Part shown: piece by piece, positions 40,081 through 50,848 of the stretch
Numbering within the stretch: position 1 is the stretch's first letter
Layout: each line of letters begins with the position of its first letter
Origin: Verticiella alkaliphila
GTDB taxonomy: Bacteria > Pseudomonadota > Gammaproteobacteria > Burkholderiales > Burkholderiaceae_B
Assembly (NCBI RefSeq): GCF_018904615.1
Contig: NZ_JADCNH010000004.1
Location: forward strand, 124,001 to 188,000
Reading direction: 5' to 3'
DNA: 64,000 bases
Translations under genes and position numbers: made by a program
The notes under the pieces: generated by a model
The model's input: the letters and a program-made list of their open reading frames with translations, nothing else
Told to the model about the DNA's origin: nothing
Database searches by the model: none

Positions 40081-40133
40081 GATGGACCGAATTGTACCGG
40101 CACGAGCGGCCGGCTGAAACGAACGAATGCAAC

Positions 40134-40805
40134 GTGGCTAAGAACCGATTCTCCAAAGACTGGCTGCGCCAGCACATGAACGACCCTTACGTGAAGCTCG
40201 CGCAGGCGCGCGGCTATCGCGCGCGGGCGGCTTTCAAGCTCACCGAGATCCTCGACACCGAGAAGCTCCTGAAGCCGGGCGACGTTGTCGTGGATCTCGG
40301 CTCTGCACCGGGCAGCTGGTCGCAGGTGGTGCGCGAGCGTCTGGTGGGCCCGGGTGGCGTGATGCGCGGGCGCGCCATCGCGCTGGATCTTCTCCCCATG
40401 GAGCCTGTCGCGGGCGTGGAGTTCATCCAGGGCGACTTTCGCGAGGACAGCGTCCTGCACACGCTTGAAAATCTGCTGCAGGGCGCGCCGGTGGACCTTG
40501 TGCTTTCGGACATGGCCCCCAACTTGTCGGGCGTGGGGGTGGCAGATGCCGCCCGCATCCAGCACGTGTGCGAGATCGCTCTGGATTTCGCGCGCGCGCA
40601 CCTGACGCCGGATGGCGCCCTGATCGTCAAGGCGTTCCACGGCAGCGGGTTCTCGCAGATCGTCCAGGACATGAAACAAAACTTCACGCGCGTGGTTGAG
40701 CGCAAGCCCAAGGCTTCCCGGGACAAGTCCGCGGAAACTTTCATCGTGGCGCGCCGTCTGAAACCAAACGTGCGCGAGCACGCTCGCCTCGAGCAACAAG
40801 GGTAA
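40134..40805 (+). CDS. rlmE: 23S rRNA 2'-O-methyltransferase RlmE (FtsJ)
   Basis: RlmE methylates the 2'-OH of U2552 in 23S rRNA. The start is GTG 40134 ([14 protein letters not shown]), the family N-terminus; the frame extends upstream to a TTG at 40092 without similarity. In 223 residues it has SAM motif [13 protein letters not shown] and the K-D-K-E tetrad: the Lys in ARAAFKL, Asp in LVLSDMAPN, Lys in [10 protein letters not shown] and Glu in SAETFIVAR. It precedes ftsH, the standard pairing. Confidence 0.96.
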   Translation: MAKNRFSKDWLRQHMNDPYVKLAQARGYRARAAFKLTEILDTEKLLKPGDVVVDLGSAPGSWSQVVRERLVGPGGVMRGRAIALDLLPMEPVAGVEFIQGDFREDSVLHTLENLLQGAPVDLVLSDMAPNLSGVGVADAARIQHVCEIALDFARAHLTPDGALIVKAFHGSGFSQIVQDMKQNFTRVVERKPKASRDKSAETFIVARRLKPNVREHARLEQQG

Positions 40806-40925
40806 AATCAGGCGACTATCGCAATCGGACCGGGTGCCGGTCAAGCACCCAGCCCCTTCAGCAGTACCATCGGCCGGACGGCGGTCCCGGGAAAGCCCGT
40901 CGCGTCGGCAAGCAGGAGATCGAGC

Positions 40926-42821
<1,896 letters not shown>

Positions 42822-42842
42822 CGTTTTCGTCCGGTCGTGACG

Positions 42843-42875
42843 AAGCCGGGATCTCTGATCCCGGCTTTGTTTTTT
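42843..42875 (+). terminator. Intrinsic terminator after ftsH
   Basis: AAGCCGGGATC and GATCCCGGCTT form an 11-bp stem with loop TCT, followed by TGTTTTTT. It lies 22 nt past the ftsH stop and 24 nt before folP, so folP-glmM must be made by read-through or from a promoter in ftsH. Confidence 0.92.
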
Positions 42876-42898
42876 CAGCTTCCCCGTTATCTCCCGTC

Positions 42899-43735
42899 AT
42901 GCTGCTCTGCGGTCGCTTCACCCTCCCCGTTCATGCGCCCCTGGTGATGGGCATCATCAATGCCACCCCGGACTCCTTCTCGGATGGCGGGCGCTTCTTC
43001 GCGCCGCAAGCCGCCATCGCCCATGGCCGGGCGCTCGTGGCCCAGGGCGCCCACATTCTGGACATCGGTGGCGAGTCCACGCGCCCCGGTGCCGACACGG
43101 TGCCGGATGACGAGGAGATCGCGCGCGTGGTTCCCGTCATTCGCGGACTTCAGGACGCCGGCGTGCCGCTATCGGTGGACACCCGCAAGCCTGTCGTCAT
43201 GCGCGCCGCCCTCGCGGCCGGCGCCGACATGCTCAACGACGTCAACGGCTTTCGCGACCCGCAAGCCCAGGCCGCGGCGGCCGCACACCCCCACTGCGCG
43301 CTCGTCGTCATGCACATGCATGGCGAGCCCGGCACCATGCAGGTCGCGCCGCCCGATTACGCCGATGTGGTCGCCGAGGTGCGCGACTGGCTGGCACAGC
43401 GCTGCAACGCGCTGCGCGCCGCCGGCGTGGCCCCGGAAAGACTTGTGCTCGACCCTGGCCTGGGTTTTGGCAAGACCGTGGCCCAGAATTACCGGCTGCT
43501 TGCCCGGCTCGATGCCCTGGCTGCCCTGGGCTACCCGGTGCTTGCCGGCCTTTCCCGCAAATCCATGATCGGCGCCGTCACCGGCCGATCCGTCGACGAA
43601 CGCCTGGCCGGCAGCCTCGCAGGCGCGCTGGCTGCCGTCGTCCACGGCGCCACGCTGCTGCGCGTGCACGACGTGGCCGCCACCGTCGACGCCCTCGCCG
43701 TCTGGCGCGAGGTTTCCGCATCCCAAGAAGGTTGA
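42899..43735 (+). CDS. folP: Dihydropteroate synthase FolP
   Basis: FolP joins p-aminobenzoate to dihydropterin diphosphate in folate synthesis and is the sulfonamide target. ATG 42899 gives 278 residues with the pterin-site motif [12 protein letters not shown] (20-31) and [34 protein letters not shown] and GLSRKSMIG follow. The ribosome site is weak. The gene is followed by glmM after 4 nt, and this ftsH-folP-glmM order is classical. Confidence 0.97.
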   Translation: MLLCGRFTLPVHAPLVMGIINATPDSFSDGGRFFAPQAAIAHGRALVAQGAHILDIGGESTRPGADTVPDDEEIARVVPVIRGLQDAGVPLSVDTRKPVVMRAALAAGADMLNDVNGFRDPQAQAAAAAHPHCALVVMHMHGEPGTMQVAPPDYADVVAEVRDWLAQRCNALRAAGVAPERLVLDPGLGFGKTVAQNYRLLARLDALAALGYPVLAGLSRKSMIGAVTGRSVDERLAGSLAGALAAVVHGATLLRVHDVAATVDALAVWREVSASQEG

Positions 43736-43739
43736 TCCT

Positions 43740-45077
43740 ATGACAACACGCAAGTATTTCGGCACGGACGGCGTCCGCGGCCACGTCGGTGGCCCCGTCA
43801 TCAATGCCGAGTTCGCCCTGCGCCTGGGCTATGCCGCCGGCCGGGTGCTGGCTCAGCAGCCCGCCCTGCATGGGCGTCCGATGGTGCTCATCGGCAAGGA
43901 CACACGCATCTCCGGCTACATGCTGGAATCGGCCCTCGAAGCCGGCCTGGCGGCCGCAGGGGTGGATTCGTTGCTCGCGGGCCCGATGCCCACGCCCGCG
44001 ATTGCCTATCTCACGCGCGCGCTTCGGCTCTCCGCCGGCATCGTGATCAGCGCCTCGCACAACCCGTACGAAGACAACGGCATCAAGTTCTTCTCCGAGC
44101 GCGGCATGAAGCTGCCCGACGAGATCGAGGCGCGGATCGAAGCCGTGCTCGACGAACCGCTGGGCTGCGAGCCCTCCGCCCGTCTGGGCCGCGCGCGCCG
44201 CTTCACGGATGCCGCCGGCCGCTACATCGAGTTCTGCAAGAGCAGCTTTCCAAACGCCCTGGATCTGAATGGCCTGCGCGTGGTGGTGGATGCTGCGCAC
44301 GGCGCGGCGTACCACATCGCGCCGGACGTGTTCCGCGAGCTGGGCGCCACGGTGATCGCCGTGGGCTGCCAGCCCAATGGCATGAACATCAACGACGGCG
44401 TGGGCGCCACGCACCCCGAAGCCATCGCGGCGGCCGTGCGCGAGCACAAGGCGGATCTGGGCATCTCGCTGGATGGCGACGCGGACCGCCTGGTCATGGC
44501 CGATGCCAGCGGACGCACCTACAACGGCGATGAACTGCTCTACGCCATCGTGCGCGAGCGTCAGACCCAAGGCCCGGTGGCTGGCGTCGTCGGCACGCTC
44601 ATGACGAACTTCGCCTTCGAGCGCCGCATGGGCGAGCTCGGCATCCCCTTCACGCGCGCCGCCGTGGGCGATCGCTACGTGCTCGAAGCCATGCTCGAAC
44701 GGGGCTGGCTGCTGGGCGGCGAAGGCTCCGGCCACCTCATCTGCCTGGACAACCACACCACGGGCGACGGCATCATCGCGGCCCTGCAGGTGCTGGCGGC
44801 CATGCGCCGTGCGGGCAAGTCGCTGCAGGACCTTCTGGCCGATCTCACGCTCTACCCGCAAAAGCTGGTGAACGTGCCGCTGGATCCCGAGATCGACTGG
44901 CGCACGCACGCCGGCCTGCAGGCGGCGCTCTCCGAGGTGCAGGACGAGCTCGGCAACCGCGGCCGTGCCCTGATCCGGGCCTCCGGCACGGAGCCCAAGC
45001 TGCGACTGATGGTGGAAGCCGATGACGAGGCGCTCGCCGAGCGCTGCGTGAATCGGCTGGTGGAGAGCCTGGCGTAA
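43740..45077 (+). CDS. glmM: Phosphoglucosamine mutase GlmM
   Basis: GlmM interconverts glucosamine-6-P and -1-P on the way to UDP-GlcNAc. The 445-residue protein starts [11 protein letters not shown]. The phosphoserine loop is [13 protein letters not shown] (S106), the metal loop is [10 protein letters not shown], the sugar-binding loop is GEGSGH, and the phosphate-binding [10 protein letters not shown] lies near the end. It supplies substrate for the lipid A genes elsewhere in this window. Confidence 0.98.
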   Translation: MTTRKYFGTDGVRGHVGGPVINAEFALRLGYAAGRVLAQQPALHGRPMVLIGKDTRISGYMLESALEAGLAAAGVDSLLAGPMPTPAIAYLTRALRLSAGIVISASHNPYEDNGIKFFSERGMKLPDEIEARIEAVLDEPLGCEPSARLGRARRFTDAAGRYIEFCKSSFPNALDLNGLRVVVDAAHGAAYHIAPDVFRELGATVIAVGCQPNGMNINDGVGATHPEAIAAAVREHKADLGISLDGDADRLVMADASGRTYNGDELLYAIVRERQTQGPVAGVVGTLMTNFAFERRMGELGIPFTRAAVGDRYVLEAMLERGWLLGGEGSGHLICLDNHTTGDGIIAALQVLAAMRRAGKSLQDLLADLTLYPQKLVNVPLDPEIDWRTHAGLQAALSEVQDELGNRGRALIRASGTEPKLRLMVEADDEALAERCVNRLVESLA

Positions 45078-45196
45078 GCGGCCACGTGAAGGGGCTTGGC
45101 GGCAGCCTTGCGGCACCAGGCGCCGCACGCCCAGCTTGACGCCCGCGCGCGCGTAGCGTCACGGCAAGCGTCAACAGGACACAGGTAGACGCGGCT

Positions 45197-45760
45197 TCAT
45201 CGCAGCGCCGCCATCAGCGCAGCCACCGCCAGGCCCAGGAAGATCACAGCCGCCACCACGCGCACCGTCTTCACGGGGAGCCTGCCGGACAACCGATCCC
45301 CCAGGATCACGGCCGGCACGTTGGCGAGCATCATCCCCAACGTGCTGCCCACCACCACCGCGCCGAACGCCTGATACTGGGCCACCATGGCCACCGTCGC
45401 GAACTGGGTCTTGTCCCCCATTTCCGCAAGAAAGAACGCCACCACCGTGGCGCCGAACACGCCTAGGCGGCCCGCCTTCACCTCAGTGTCATCGAGCTTG
45501 TCGGGCACCAGCACCCAGCCCGCCATCAAGAGAAAGGTGGCCGCCAGCACCCAGGCCAGCACAGTGGGATCGAAGCGCGTGGTGAGCCACTCGGCGAGCA
45601 CGCCGGCAAACCCGTGATTGACGATCGTGGCGATGAAAATACCGGCGATGATGGGCCACGGCTTGCGATAGCGCGCCGACAGCATGAATGCGAGCAACTG
45701 GGTCTTGTCGCCGATTTCCGCCAGCGCGACGACGCCGGTGGAGACGAGCAGGGCTTCCAA
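45197..45760 (-). CDS. TMEM165/GDT1 (UPF0016) family manganese exporter
   Basis: GDT1-family proteins export Mn2+ (or move Ca2+/H+) across the membrane. The 187-residue protein has two halves, each with the signature ExGDKTQ (ALAEIGDKTQLL and FLAEMGDKTQFA). Six hydrophobic segments can be seen. I chose TTG 45760 (LEALLVSTGVVALAE), with GGAGA upstream; the frame runs further up but into the riboswitch. The yybP-ykoY element in its leader supports a manganese role. It is convergent with glmM. Confidence 0.85.
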   Translation of the reverse strand: MEALLVSTGVVALAEIGDKTQLLAFMLSARYRKPWPIIAGIFIATIVNHGFAGVLAEWLTTRFDPTVLAWVLAATFLLMAGWVLVPDKLDDTEVKAGRLGVFGATVVAFFLAEMGDKTQFATVAMVAQYQAFGAVVVGSTLGMMLANVPAVILGDRLSGRLPVKTVRVVAAVIFLGLAVAALMAALR

Positions 45761-45785
45761 CGTGGGAATCTCCAGGCCGGGCAGA

Positions 45786-45951
45786 CAACATTGACCGCAA
45801 GCACCCCCCGGCCGGTGGGCGTTGCGGTCAAAGGTCTTGCATTCCGGTACCCGGCCGATAGGCTCGGATGCTGCGGACGCCGGCACCATGCCCTGGCGGG
45901 CAAGTATGTTGGCACGGGCTCGTCCCGGGGCGGGACGCAGCTACTCCCCAA
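45786..45951 (-). promoter_or_regulatory. yybP-ykoY manganese riboswitch
   Basis: On the minus strand, read 5'-3', the leader has GGGGAGTAGC at its start, then GTGCCAACATACTTG and CCGGGTACCGGAATGCAAG followed by ACCTTTGACC. These match the conserved parts of the yybP-ykoY family as I recall it. A perfect 10-bp stem (TTGACCGCAA/TTGCGGTCAA, at 45822-45831 and 45791-45800) follows and could be the expression platform. It lies directly upstream of a GDT1-family Mn exporter, a typical target. Its limits are approximate. Confidence 0.82.
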
Positions 45952-45962
45952 TGACGGGCGCG

Positions 45963-45971
45963 AGTATAGCA
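45963..45971 (-). promoter_or_regulatory. Extended -10 promoter of the Mn riboswitch transcript
   Basis: On the minus strand TGCTATACT (TGN + TATACT) lies so that transcription would begin near 45956, just before the GGGGAGTAGC start of the riboswitch. No good -35 is seen, which fits an extended -10 promoter. Confidence 0.6.
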
Positions 45972-46006
45972 GGCTTGTAGCCAGGGCCTCGCTCGCGCAG
46001 GCGCGG

Positions 46007-46867
46007 CTACGGCAGTTCGAGCTCCGCCATCAGCGGCGCGTGATCCGAGATCCGCGTCCAGGGCATACCGCGCAGTACGCGAGCGCGGCGCACGGCAAAC
46101 CCACGCTGATAGATGCGATCCAGACGGAACATCGGCATGGCAGACGGGAAGGTGCGCGGCGGGCGTGCCGTCACGGGCAGGCTGCCCGCCGACAAGGCCG
46201 GCAGCGGCTGCGACGGCCCTGCCCCATCACGCAGCCTCACAAAGGACTGACGCAGCAGACGTACCGTCTCGCGCAGCTTTGGCGGCCCGCCACCCTTGGT
46301 GAGCTGCGCCGACCCGAACACTTCGTGCAGACCCAGCCGCTCCACGAGCGTGGCCGACAAGTCGTCGTTCCAGTCGTTGAAATCACCCGCGATCAGCACA
46401 GGCTCGCCATCGCGCACCACCTCGTCGATCCGGCGGATCAAGGCTTCGGCCTGACGGCCACGGCTGGCCCCGAAAAGCCCCAGGTGCACCACGAAGCAAT
46501 GCACCATGTGATCGCCGATGCGCACCTGGGCGTGCAACAGCCCGCGTTGCTCCAGACGGTGATCCGAGACGTTGAGATTTTCGTGGCTGAGGATGGGAAA
46601 CCGCGAGAGCAGCGCGTTGCCGTGATCGGTGTAGCGCCGCACGGCATTGCATCCATACACCATGTCCAGGTGCAAGGCGGCCGCGAGGGACTCGTGCTGG
46701 GCATCGAGCACACCCGCACGCTCATTGCGCCCCTGCACTTCCTGCAGGAAGACCAGATCGGCACCCAGGCCATACAGCCCGAGCCGAAGCTCGTTGAGCC
46801 GGACGCGGCTCATGAGGCCAGAACGGCCCTTGTGAATGTTGTAGCTGACGACGCGCAGGCGCGACAT
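46007..46867 (-). CDS. Endonuclease/exonuclease/phosphatase (EEP) family protein
   Basis: EEP proteins are Mg-dependent phosphoesterases related to DNase I and ExoIII. The 286 residues hold RVVSYNIHKG, LVFLQEVQG (metal Glu), GDFNDW (Asp/Asn) and the final SDHAPLMAEL (Asp/His), so the active site looks complete. The substrate is not predictable; YbhP-type proteins beside phospholipid synthases look similar, but no cardiolipin synthase gene is near. The gene follows aspS by 63 nt and may be in its operon. Confidence 0.88.
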   Translation of the reverse strand: MSRLRVVSYNIHKGRSGLMSRVRLNELRLGLYGLGADLVFLQEVQGRNERAGVLDAQHESLAAALHLDMVYGCNAVRRYTDHGNALLSRFPILSHENLNVSDHRLEQRGLLHAQVRIGDHMVHCFVVHLGLFGASRGRQAEALIRRIDEVVRDGEPVLIAGDFNDWNDDLSATLVERLGLHEVFGSAQLTKGGGPPKLRETVRLLRQSFVRLRDGAGPSQPLPALSAGSLPVTARPPRTFPSAMPMFRLDRIYQRGFAVRRARVLRGMPWTRISDHAPLMAELELP

Positions 46868-46930
46868 GGGAAAGCTCCTGTCGACGCGATACGCTGCCGG
46901 CCGAGGCCGGCAACGTATCGCGGTCTGCCG

Positions 46931-48730
46931 TCAGGACGCCGTCTTGACGTCCGGCTGGCGCAGGCGGATGTGCAGTTCGCGCAACTGCTTCTCATCCACC
47001 GAAGACGGAGCCTGGGTCAGCAAGCATTGCGCCCGCTGCGTCTTCGGGAAGGCGATCACGTCACGGATAGAATCGGCACCCGTCATCATGGTGACGATGC
47101 GATCCAGACCGAAGGCGATGCCACCGTGCGGGGGCGCGCCGTACTGGAGCGCGTCCAGCAGGAAGCCGAACTTGGCGCGGGCTTCCTCGGCATCGATCTT
47201 CAGGGCGCGGAACACCTTGCTCTGGACTTCCTCGCGGTGGATACGCACCGAGCCGCCGCCGATCTCCCAGCCATTGAGCACCATGTCGTAGGCCTTGGCC
47301 AACGCGGCACCCGGGTTGGTCTCGAGCAGATCCTCGTGGCCGTCCTTGGGGCTGGTGAACGGGTGGTGAGCCGCGGTGTAGCGCTGGTCTTCCTCGTCGT
47401 ATTCGAACATCGGGAAATCCACCACCCACAGCGGGCGCCAGCCCGGGGTGAAGAGGCCGTTGGCCTTGCCGAATTCGCTGTGACCGATCTTCACGCGCAG
47501 CGCGCCGATGGCGTCATTGACGACCTTGGCCTTGTCCGCCCCGAAGAAGATGATGTCGCCGCTCTGGGCGCCCGTGCGCTCGAGCAGCGCGGCGATGGCC
47601 GCATCGTGCAGGTTCTTGACGATCGGGGCCTGCAGGCCTTCGCGGCCCTTGCCGGCTTCGTTGACCTTGATCCACGCCAGGCCACGGGCACCGTAGATGC
47701 CGACGAACTGCGTGTAGGCGTCGATCTCGCTGCGCGAGAGCGCGGCTCCACCCGGCACGCGCAGCGCCACGACCCGACCGCCTTCGCTGTTGGCCGCACC
47801 GGCGAACACCTTGAACTCGACGTCCTTCATGACGTCGGTCATGTCGGTGAACTCGAGAGACACGCGCAGATCCGGCTTGTCCGAGCCGTAGCGGCGCATG
47901 GCGTCGGCCCACGTCATCTCGGGGAATTCCGCGGCCAGCTCGACGCCCTGCACCTTGCTGAACACGCCACGGATCATGTCCTCGAAGATCGCGCGGATCT
48001 CGGTTTCCGACAGGAACGAGGTCTCGCAATCGATCTGCGTGAATTCCGGCTGGCGGTCAGCACGCAGGTCTTCGTCGCGGAAGCACTTCGTGATCTGGTA
48101 GTAGCGGTCGAAGCCGGACACCATCAGGAGCTGCTTGAAGAGCTGGGGCGACTGCGGCAGCGCGAAGAACTGACCGGCGTTCACACGCGAAGGCACGAGG
48201 TAATCGCGCGCACCTTCCGGCGTGCTCTTGGTGAGCATCGGGGTTTCGATATCGATGAACCCGAGCGAATCCAGGTGCTTGCGCACTTCGATCGCGACGC
48301 GGTAGCGCAGCATCAGGTTGCGCTGCATTTGCGGGCGACGCAGGTCCAGCACGCGGTGCGTGAGGCGCGTCGTTTCCGACAGGTTGTCGTCATCGAGCTG
48401 GAACGGCGGCGTGACCGACGCGTTCAGGATCTCGATGTCGCGCGCCAGGATCTCGACTTCGCCAGACTTCAGATCCGCGTTCACGGTGCCCTGCGGGCGC
48501 TCGCGCACCACGCCAGTGATCCGCACGCAGAATTCATTGCGCAGGCGCTCGGCCACGGCGAAGGAGACGGGCTCGTCCGGATCGCAGACGATCTGCGCCA
48601 GGCCTTCACGGTCGCGCAAATCGATGAAGATGATGCCGCCGTGATCGCGACGACGATGCACCCAGCCGAACAAGGTGACGGTCTGACCGAGGTGGTCTCG
48701 GCATACCTGGCCGGTATAGCACGTACGCAT
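46931..48730 (-). CDS. aspS: Aspartyl-tRNA synthetase
   Basis: AspRS charges tRNA-Asp, and in many betaproteobacteria also tRNA-Asn. ATG 48730 follows AGGAAGC and gives 599 residues: an N-terminal OB fold anticodon-binding domain ([12 protein letters not shown]), class II motif 2 ([19 protein letters not shown]) and the GAD insertion (about 290-410). Motif 3 is [10 protein letters not shown]. The frame continues upstream into the FmdB-like gene on the same strand, but that part is not homologous. Confidence 0.98.
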   Translation of the reverse strand: MRTCYTGQVCRDHLGQTVTLFGWVHRRRDHGGIIFIDLRDREGLAQIVCDPDEPVSFAVAERLRNEFCVRITGVVRERPQGTVNADLKSGEVEILARDIEILNASVTPPFQLDDDNLSETTRLTHRVLDLRRPQMQRNLMLRYRVAIEVRKHLDSLGFIDIETPMLTKSTPEGARDYLVPSRVNAGQFFALPQSPQLFKQLLMVSGFDRYYQITKCFRDEDLRADRQPEFTQIDCETSFLSETEIRAIFEDMIRGVFSKVQGVELAAEFPEMTWADAMRRYGSDKPDLRVSLEFTDMTDVMKDVEFKVFAGAANSEGGRVVALRVPGGAALSRSEIDAYTQFVGIYGARGLAWIKVNEAGKGREGLQAPIVKNLHDAAIAALLERTGAQSGDIIFFGADKAKVVNDAIGALRVKIGHSEFGKANGLFTPGWRPLWVVDFPMFEYDEEDQRYTAAHHPFTSPKDGHEDLLETNPGAALAKAYDMVLNGWEIGGGSVRIHREEVQSKVFRALKIDAEEARAKFGFLLDALQYGAPPHGGIAFGLDRIVTMMTGADSIRDVIAFPKTQRAQCLLTQAPSSVDEKQLRELHIRLRQPDVKTAS

Positions 48731-48800
48731 GAAAGCTTCCTGGAGATGAAGGATGGCGAAGAAGGGAGCGGGCGGCCCGCCGGGGCTGCCCGCGTGCGGC

Positions 48801-49118
48801 TCACGTGGCCGAGGGCGTGGGGGTGGCAGGCGCGGGTGCCGGCGTGGCCGCCGGGGCAGCGGCTTCGCTGCTGGACGCGCTGCTGCCGCTCGTGGCGCTG
48901 GCACCGGACGACGAGGCGCCCGAGCTGCTGTTGCCATTATTGCGGAAATCCGTGACGTACCAGCCCGAGCCCTTGAGCTGGAAGCCGGCAGCCGTCACCT
49001 GTTTGACGAGGGCAGGCTTGCCGCAGGCCGGGCAATCGACCAGGGGCGCCGCAGACATTTTCTGCAGCGCGTCATGCGCGTGACCACACGCTTCGCACTT
49101 GTACGCGTAGATAGGCAT
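48801..49118 (-). CDS. FmdB family zinc-ribbon protein with low-complexity tail
   Basis: This is a small regulatory or chaperone-like protein of uncertain role. ATG 49118 gives [16 protein letters not shown] with a zinc ribbon made by C8, C11, C29 and C32, then the conserved GWYVTDFR. The family core ends at about residue 62. The remaining ~43 residues are almost only Ser, Gly, Ala, Pro and Thr. The aspS-fmdB pairing is common in betaproteobacteria. Confidence 0.88.
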   Translation of the reverse strand: MPIYAYKCEACGHAHDALQKMSAAPLVDCPACGKPALVKQVTAAGFQLKGSGWYVTDFRNNGNSSSGASSSGASATSGSSASSSEAAAPAATPAPAPATPTPSAT

Positions 49119-49219
49119 GGGAGGTTCCCACAAGAATGACAGACGAAACCCTTGATTTTACCGCGTCTTGCGTAACATCAAGGTACTTTTTCCGGTAGAT
49201 GCGGGCGCCGAGAGCGCCT

Positions 49220-49405
49220 TCAAGCCCTGCCCCCGCCGGCCGGTTCGTCTTCGTCCACCGGCGGCCCCGGAATCACGAAGCGGTCGGATGCCCAGGCACC
49301 CAGGTCGACGGATTTGCAGCGCTCCGAGCAGAACGGCCGCCAGGTGCTGTCCTCACGCCAGGGCACATCCCGGCGGCAGGTGGGGCACTTCACAACGGTG
49401 ACCAT
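49220..49405 (-). CDS. yacG: DNA gyrase inhibitor YacG
   Basis: YacG is a small zinc protein that binds GyrB and blocks DNA binding. The 61 residues carry the Cys4 site (C7, C10, C26, C30) in [10 protein letters not shown] and [14 protein letters not shown], followed by [11 protein letters not shown] and an acidic, disordered end. Length is typical. The usual neighbours coaE/zapD are not in the window. Confidence 0.92.
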   Translation of the reverse strand: MVTVVKCPTCRRDVPWREDSTWRPFCSERCKSVDLGAWASDRFVIPGPPVDEDEPAGGGRA

Positions 49406-49534
49406 GGCAGTCTCACGTCAACGGAAAACGGACAACCCGGGATGATAACAATCCGGCGCGAATGAGCGCGGCGCCTGCCTGTGGCTGCGGTAACATTCTC
49501 CGACGTTTTCTTCTCGCTCCCTTGGAGACACCCC

Positions 49535-50691
49535 ATGCGCAAGCTCAAAGCCCTGCTGGGCGCCGCCACGCTCGCCGCGTGCGCCACCGCCCACGCCGAC
49601 CTGACCGTCGGCATCAACCTGGGCACCACCGGCCCCGGCGCAGCCATCGGCATCCCCACCAAAGACACCGTCATGATGTGGCCGCGCACCCTGGGCGACC
49701 AGAAGGTCAACTACGTGCTGCTGGACGACGGCTCGGACGTGACGCAGGCCTGCGCAACGCGCACAAGATGCTCAACGAATTCAAGGTCGACGTCATCGTC
49801 GGCCCCAACCTCACACCCAACGCCCTGGCCGTGCAGGAGGTGGCTTCGCAAGCCCAGACGCCCATGCTCGCCCTCGCCGCCTCGGCCAGCATCGTCGAGC
49901 CGCAGGACGCGCCCAAGCGCCAGTGGTCGTTCAAGATGCCCCAGAACGATTCGCTCATGGCCCGCGCCCTGGCCGGCTACATGGCCAAGAACAACGTGAA
50001 GACGGTGGGCTTCATAGGCTTCGCGGACGCCTACGGCACCAGCTGGTGGAATGAATTTTCCGCCGCCGCCAAGGCCAACGGCATCGACGTCGTGGCCGAC
50101 GAGCGCTTCCAGCGCAACGACACCAGCGTGACCGGCCAGGTGCTCAAGCTCATCGCCGCCCGCCCCGACGCCGTGCTCGTGGCCGGCTCCGGCGCCCCCG
50201 CTGTGCTGCCGCAAAAGACCCTGGTGGAGCGCGGCTACCAAGGCCGCATCTTCCAGACCCACGGCATCGCCTCGCCGCAGTTCCTGCAGATCGGCGGCAA
50301 GGACGTGGAAGGCACCTATTTCCCCACCGGCCCCGTGGTGGTGGCGCGTGAACTGCCCGAGTCGCACCCGGCGCAGAAGGTGGCGATGGAGTTCGTGGAG
50401 CAGTATGAAGCCAAGCATGGCCGGGATAGCGTGACGCAGTTCGCCGGCGATGCGTGGGGGGCTTACATGCTGCTGGATGACGCCGTGCGCCGCGCCATGC
50501 GCGATGGCAAGGTGCAGCCGGGGACGCCGGAGTTCCGGTCGGCGCTGCGGGATGCGCTGGAGGAGACGAAGGAGCTGACGGTGCCGAATGGGGTGCTGAA
50601 TATCACGGCGCAGGATCATCAGGGGTTTGATGAGCGGGCGGTGGTAATGGGGGTGATTCGCGGGGGGAAGTTTACTTACGCGAAGGAGTGA
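49535..50691 (+). pseudogene. Branched-chain amino acid-type ABC transporter substrate-binding protein, frameshifted
   Basis: This LivK-like periplasmic binding protein starts at ATG 49535 (GGAGA upstream) with a signal peptide (MRKLKALLGAATL to AHA). It reads TVGINLGTTGPGAAIG up to DDGSDVTQA. At about 49747-49752 one base seems missing. Homology then continues in another frame from RNAHKMLNEFKVDVIVGPN to 50691 (FDERAVVMGVIRGG). The restored protein would have about 386 residues. No permease or ATPase gene is next to it; an IS66 element follows 120 bp downstream. The lesion may be real or a sequence error. Confidence 0.85.
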
Positions 50692-50725
50692 GGGGGTAAG
50701 CAGCCTGCGGGTGGCTTGAATTGAC

Positions 50726-50755
50726 AAGGGCGGCCTTTTGGCCGCCCTTTGTTTT
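50726..50755 (+). terminator. Intrinsic terminator after the binding-protein gene
   Basis: AAGGGCGGCC and GGCCGCCCTT form a perfect 10-bp stem with a TTTT loop, then TGTTTT. It lies 35 nt after the stop. Confidence 0.92.
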
Positions 50756-50848
50756 CAGAAATCTGGTGCTTGCGCTGCCGCCTTTGTCATTGCAACATTG
50801 CTGTCTTGTGATCGTAAACGCCCGGCAATCACACCTTGACGGCGATGT

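Noticed and set aside
46894..46911. TGCCGGCC/GGCCGGCA palindrome between aspS and the EEP gene
   Set aside because: A two-base loop and no T-run; GC-rich palindromes of this size are frequent in this genome.
45614..48955. A 1113-codon open frame on the plus strand
   Set aside because: It lies opposite the GDT1, EEP and aspS genes, all of which have clear family motifs. Long antisense frames are expected at this GC content, and its translation shows only Arg/His/Asp-rich shadow sequence.
50692..50848. Search for a permease gene after the binding-protein gene
   Set aside because: The gap holds only a terminator and the IS66 left end.
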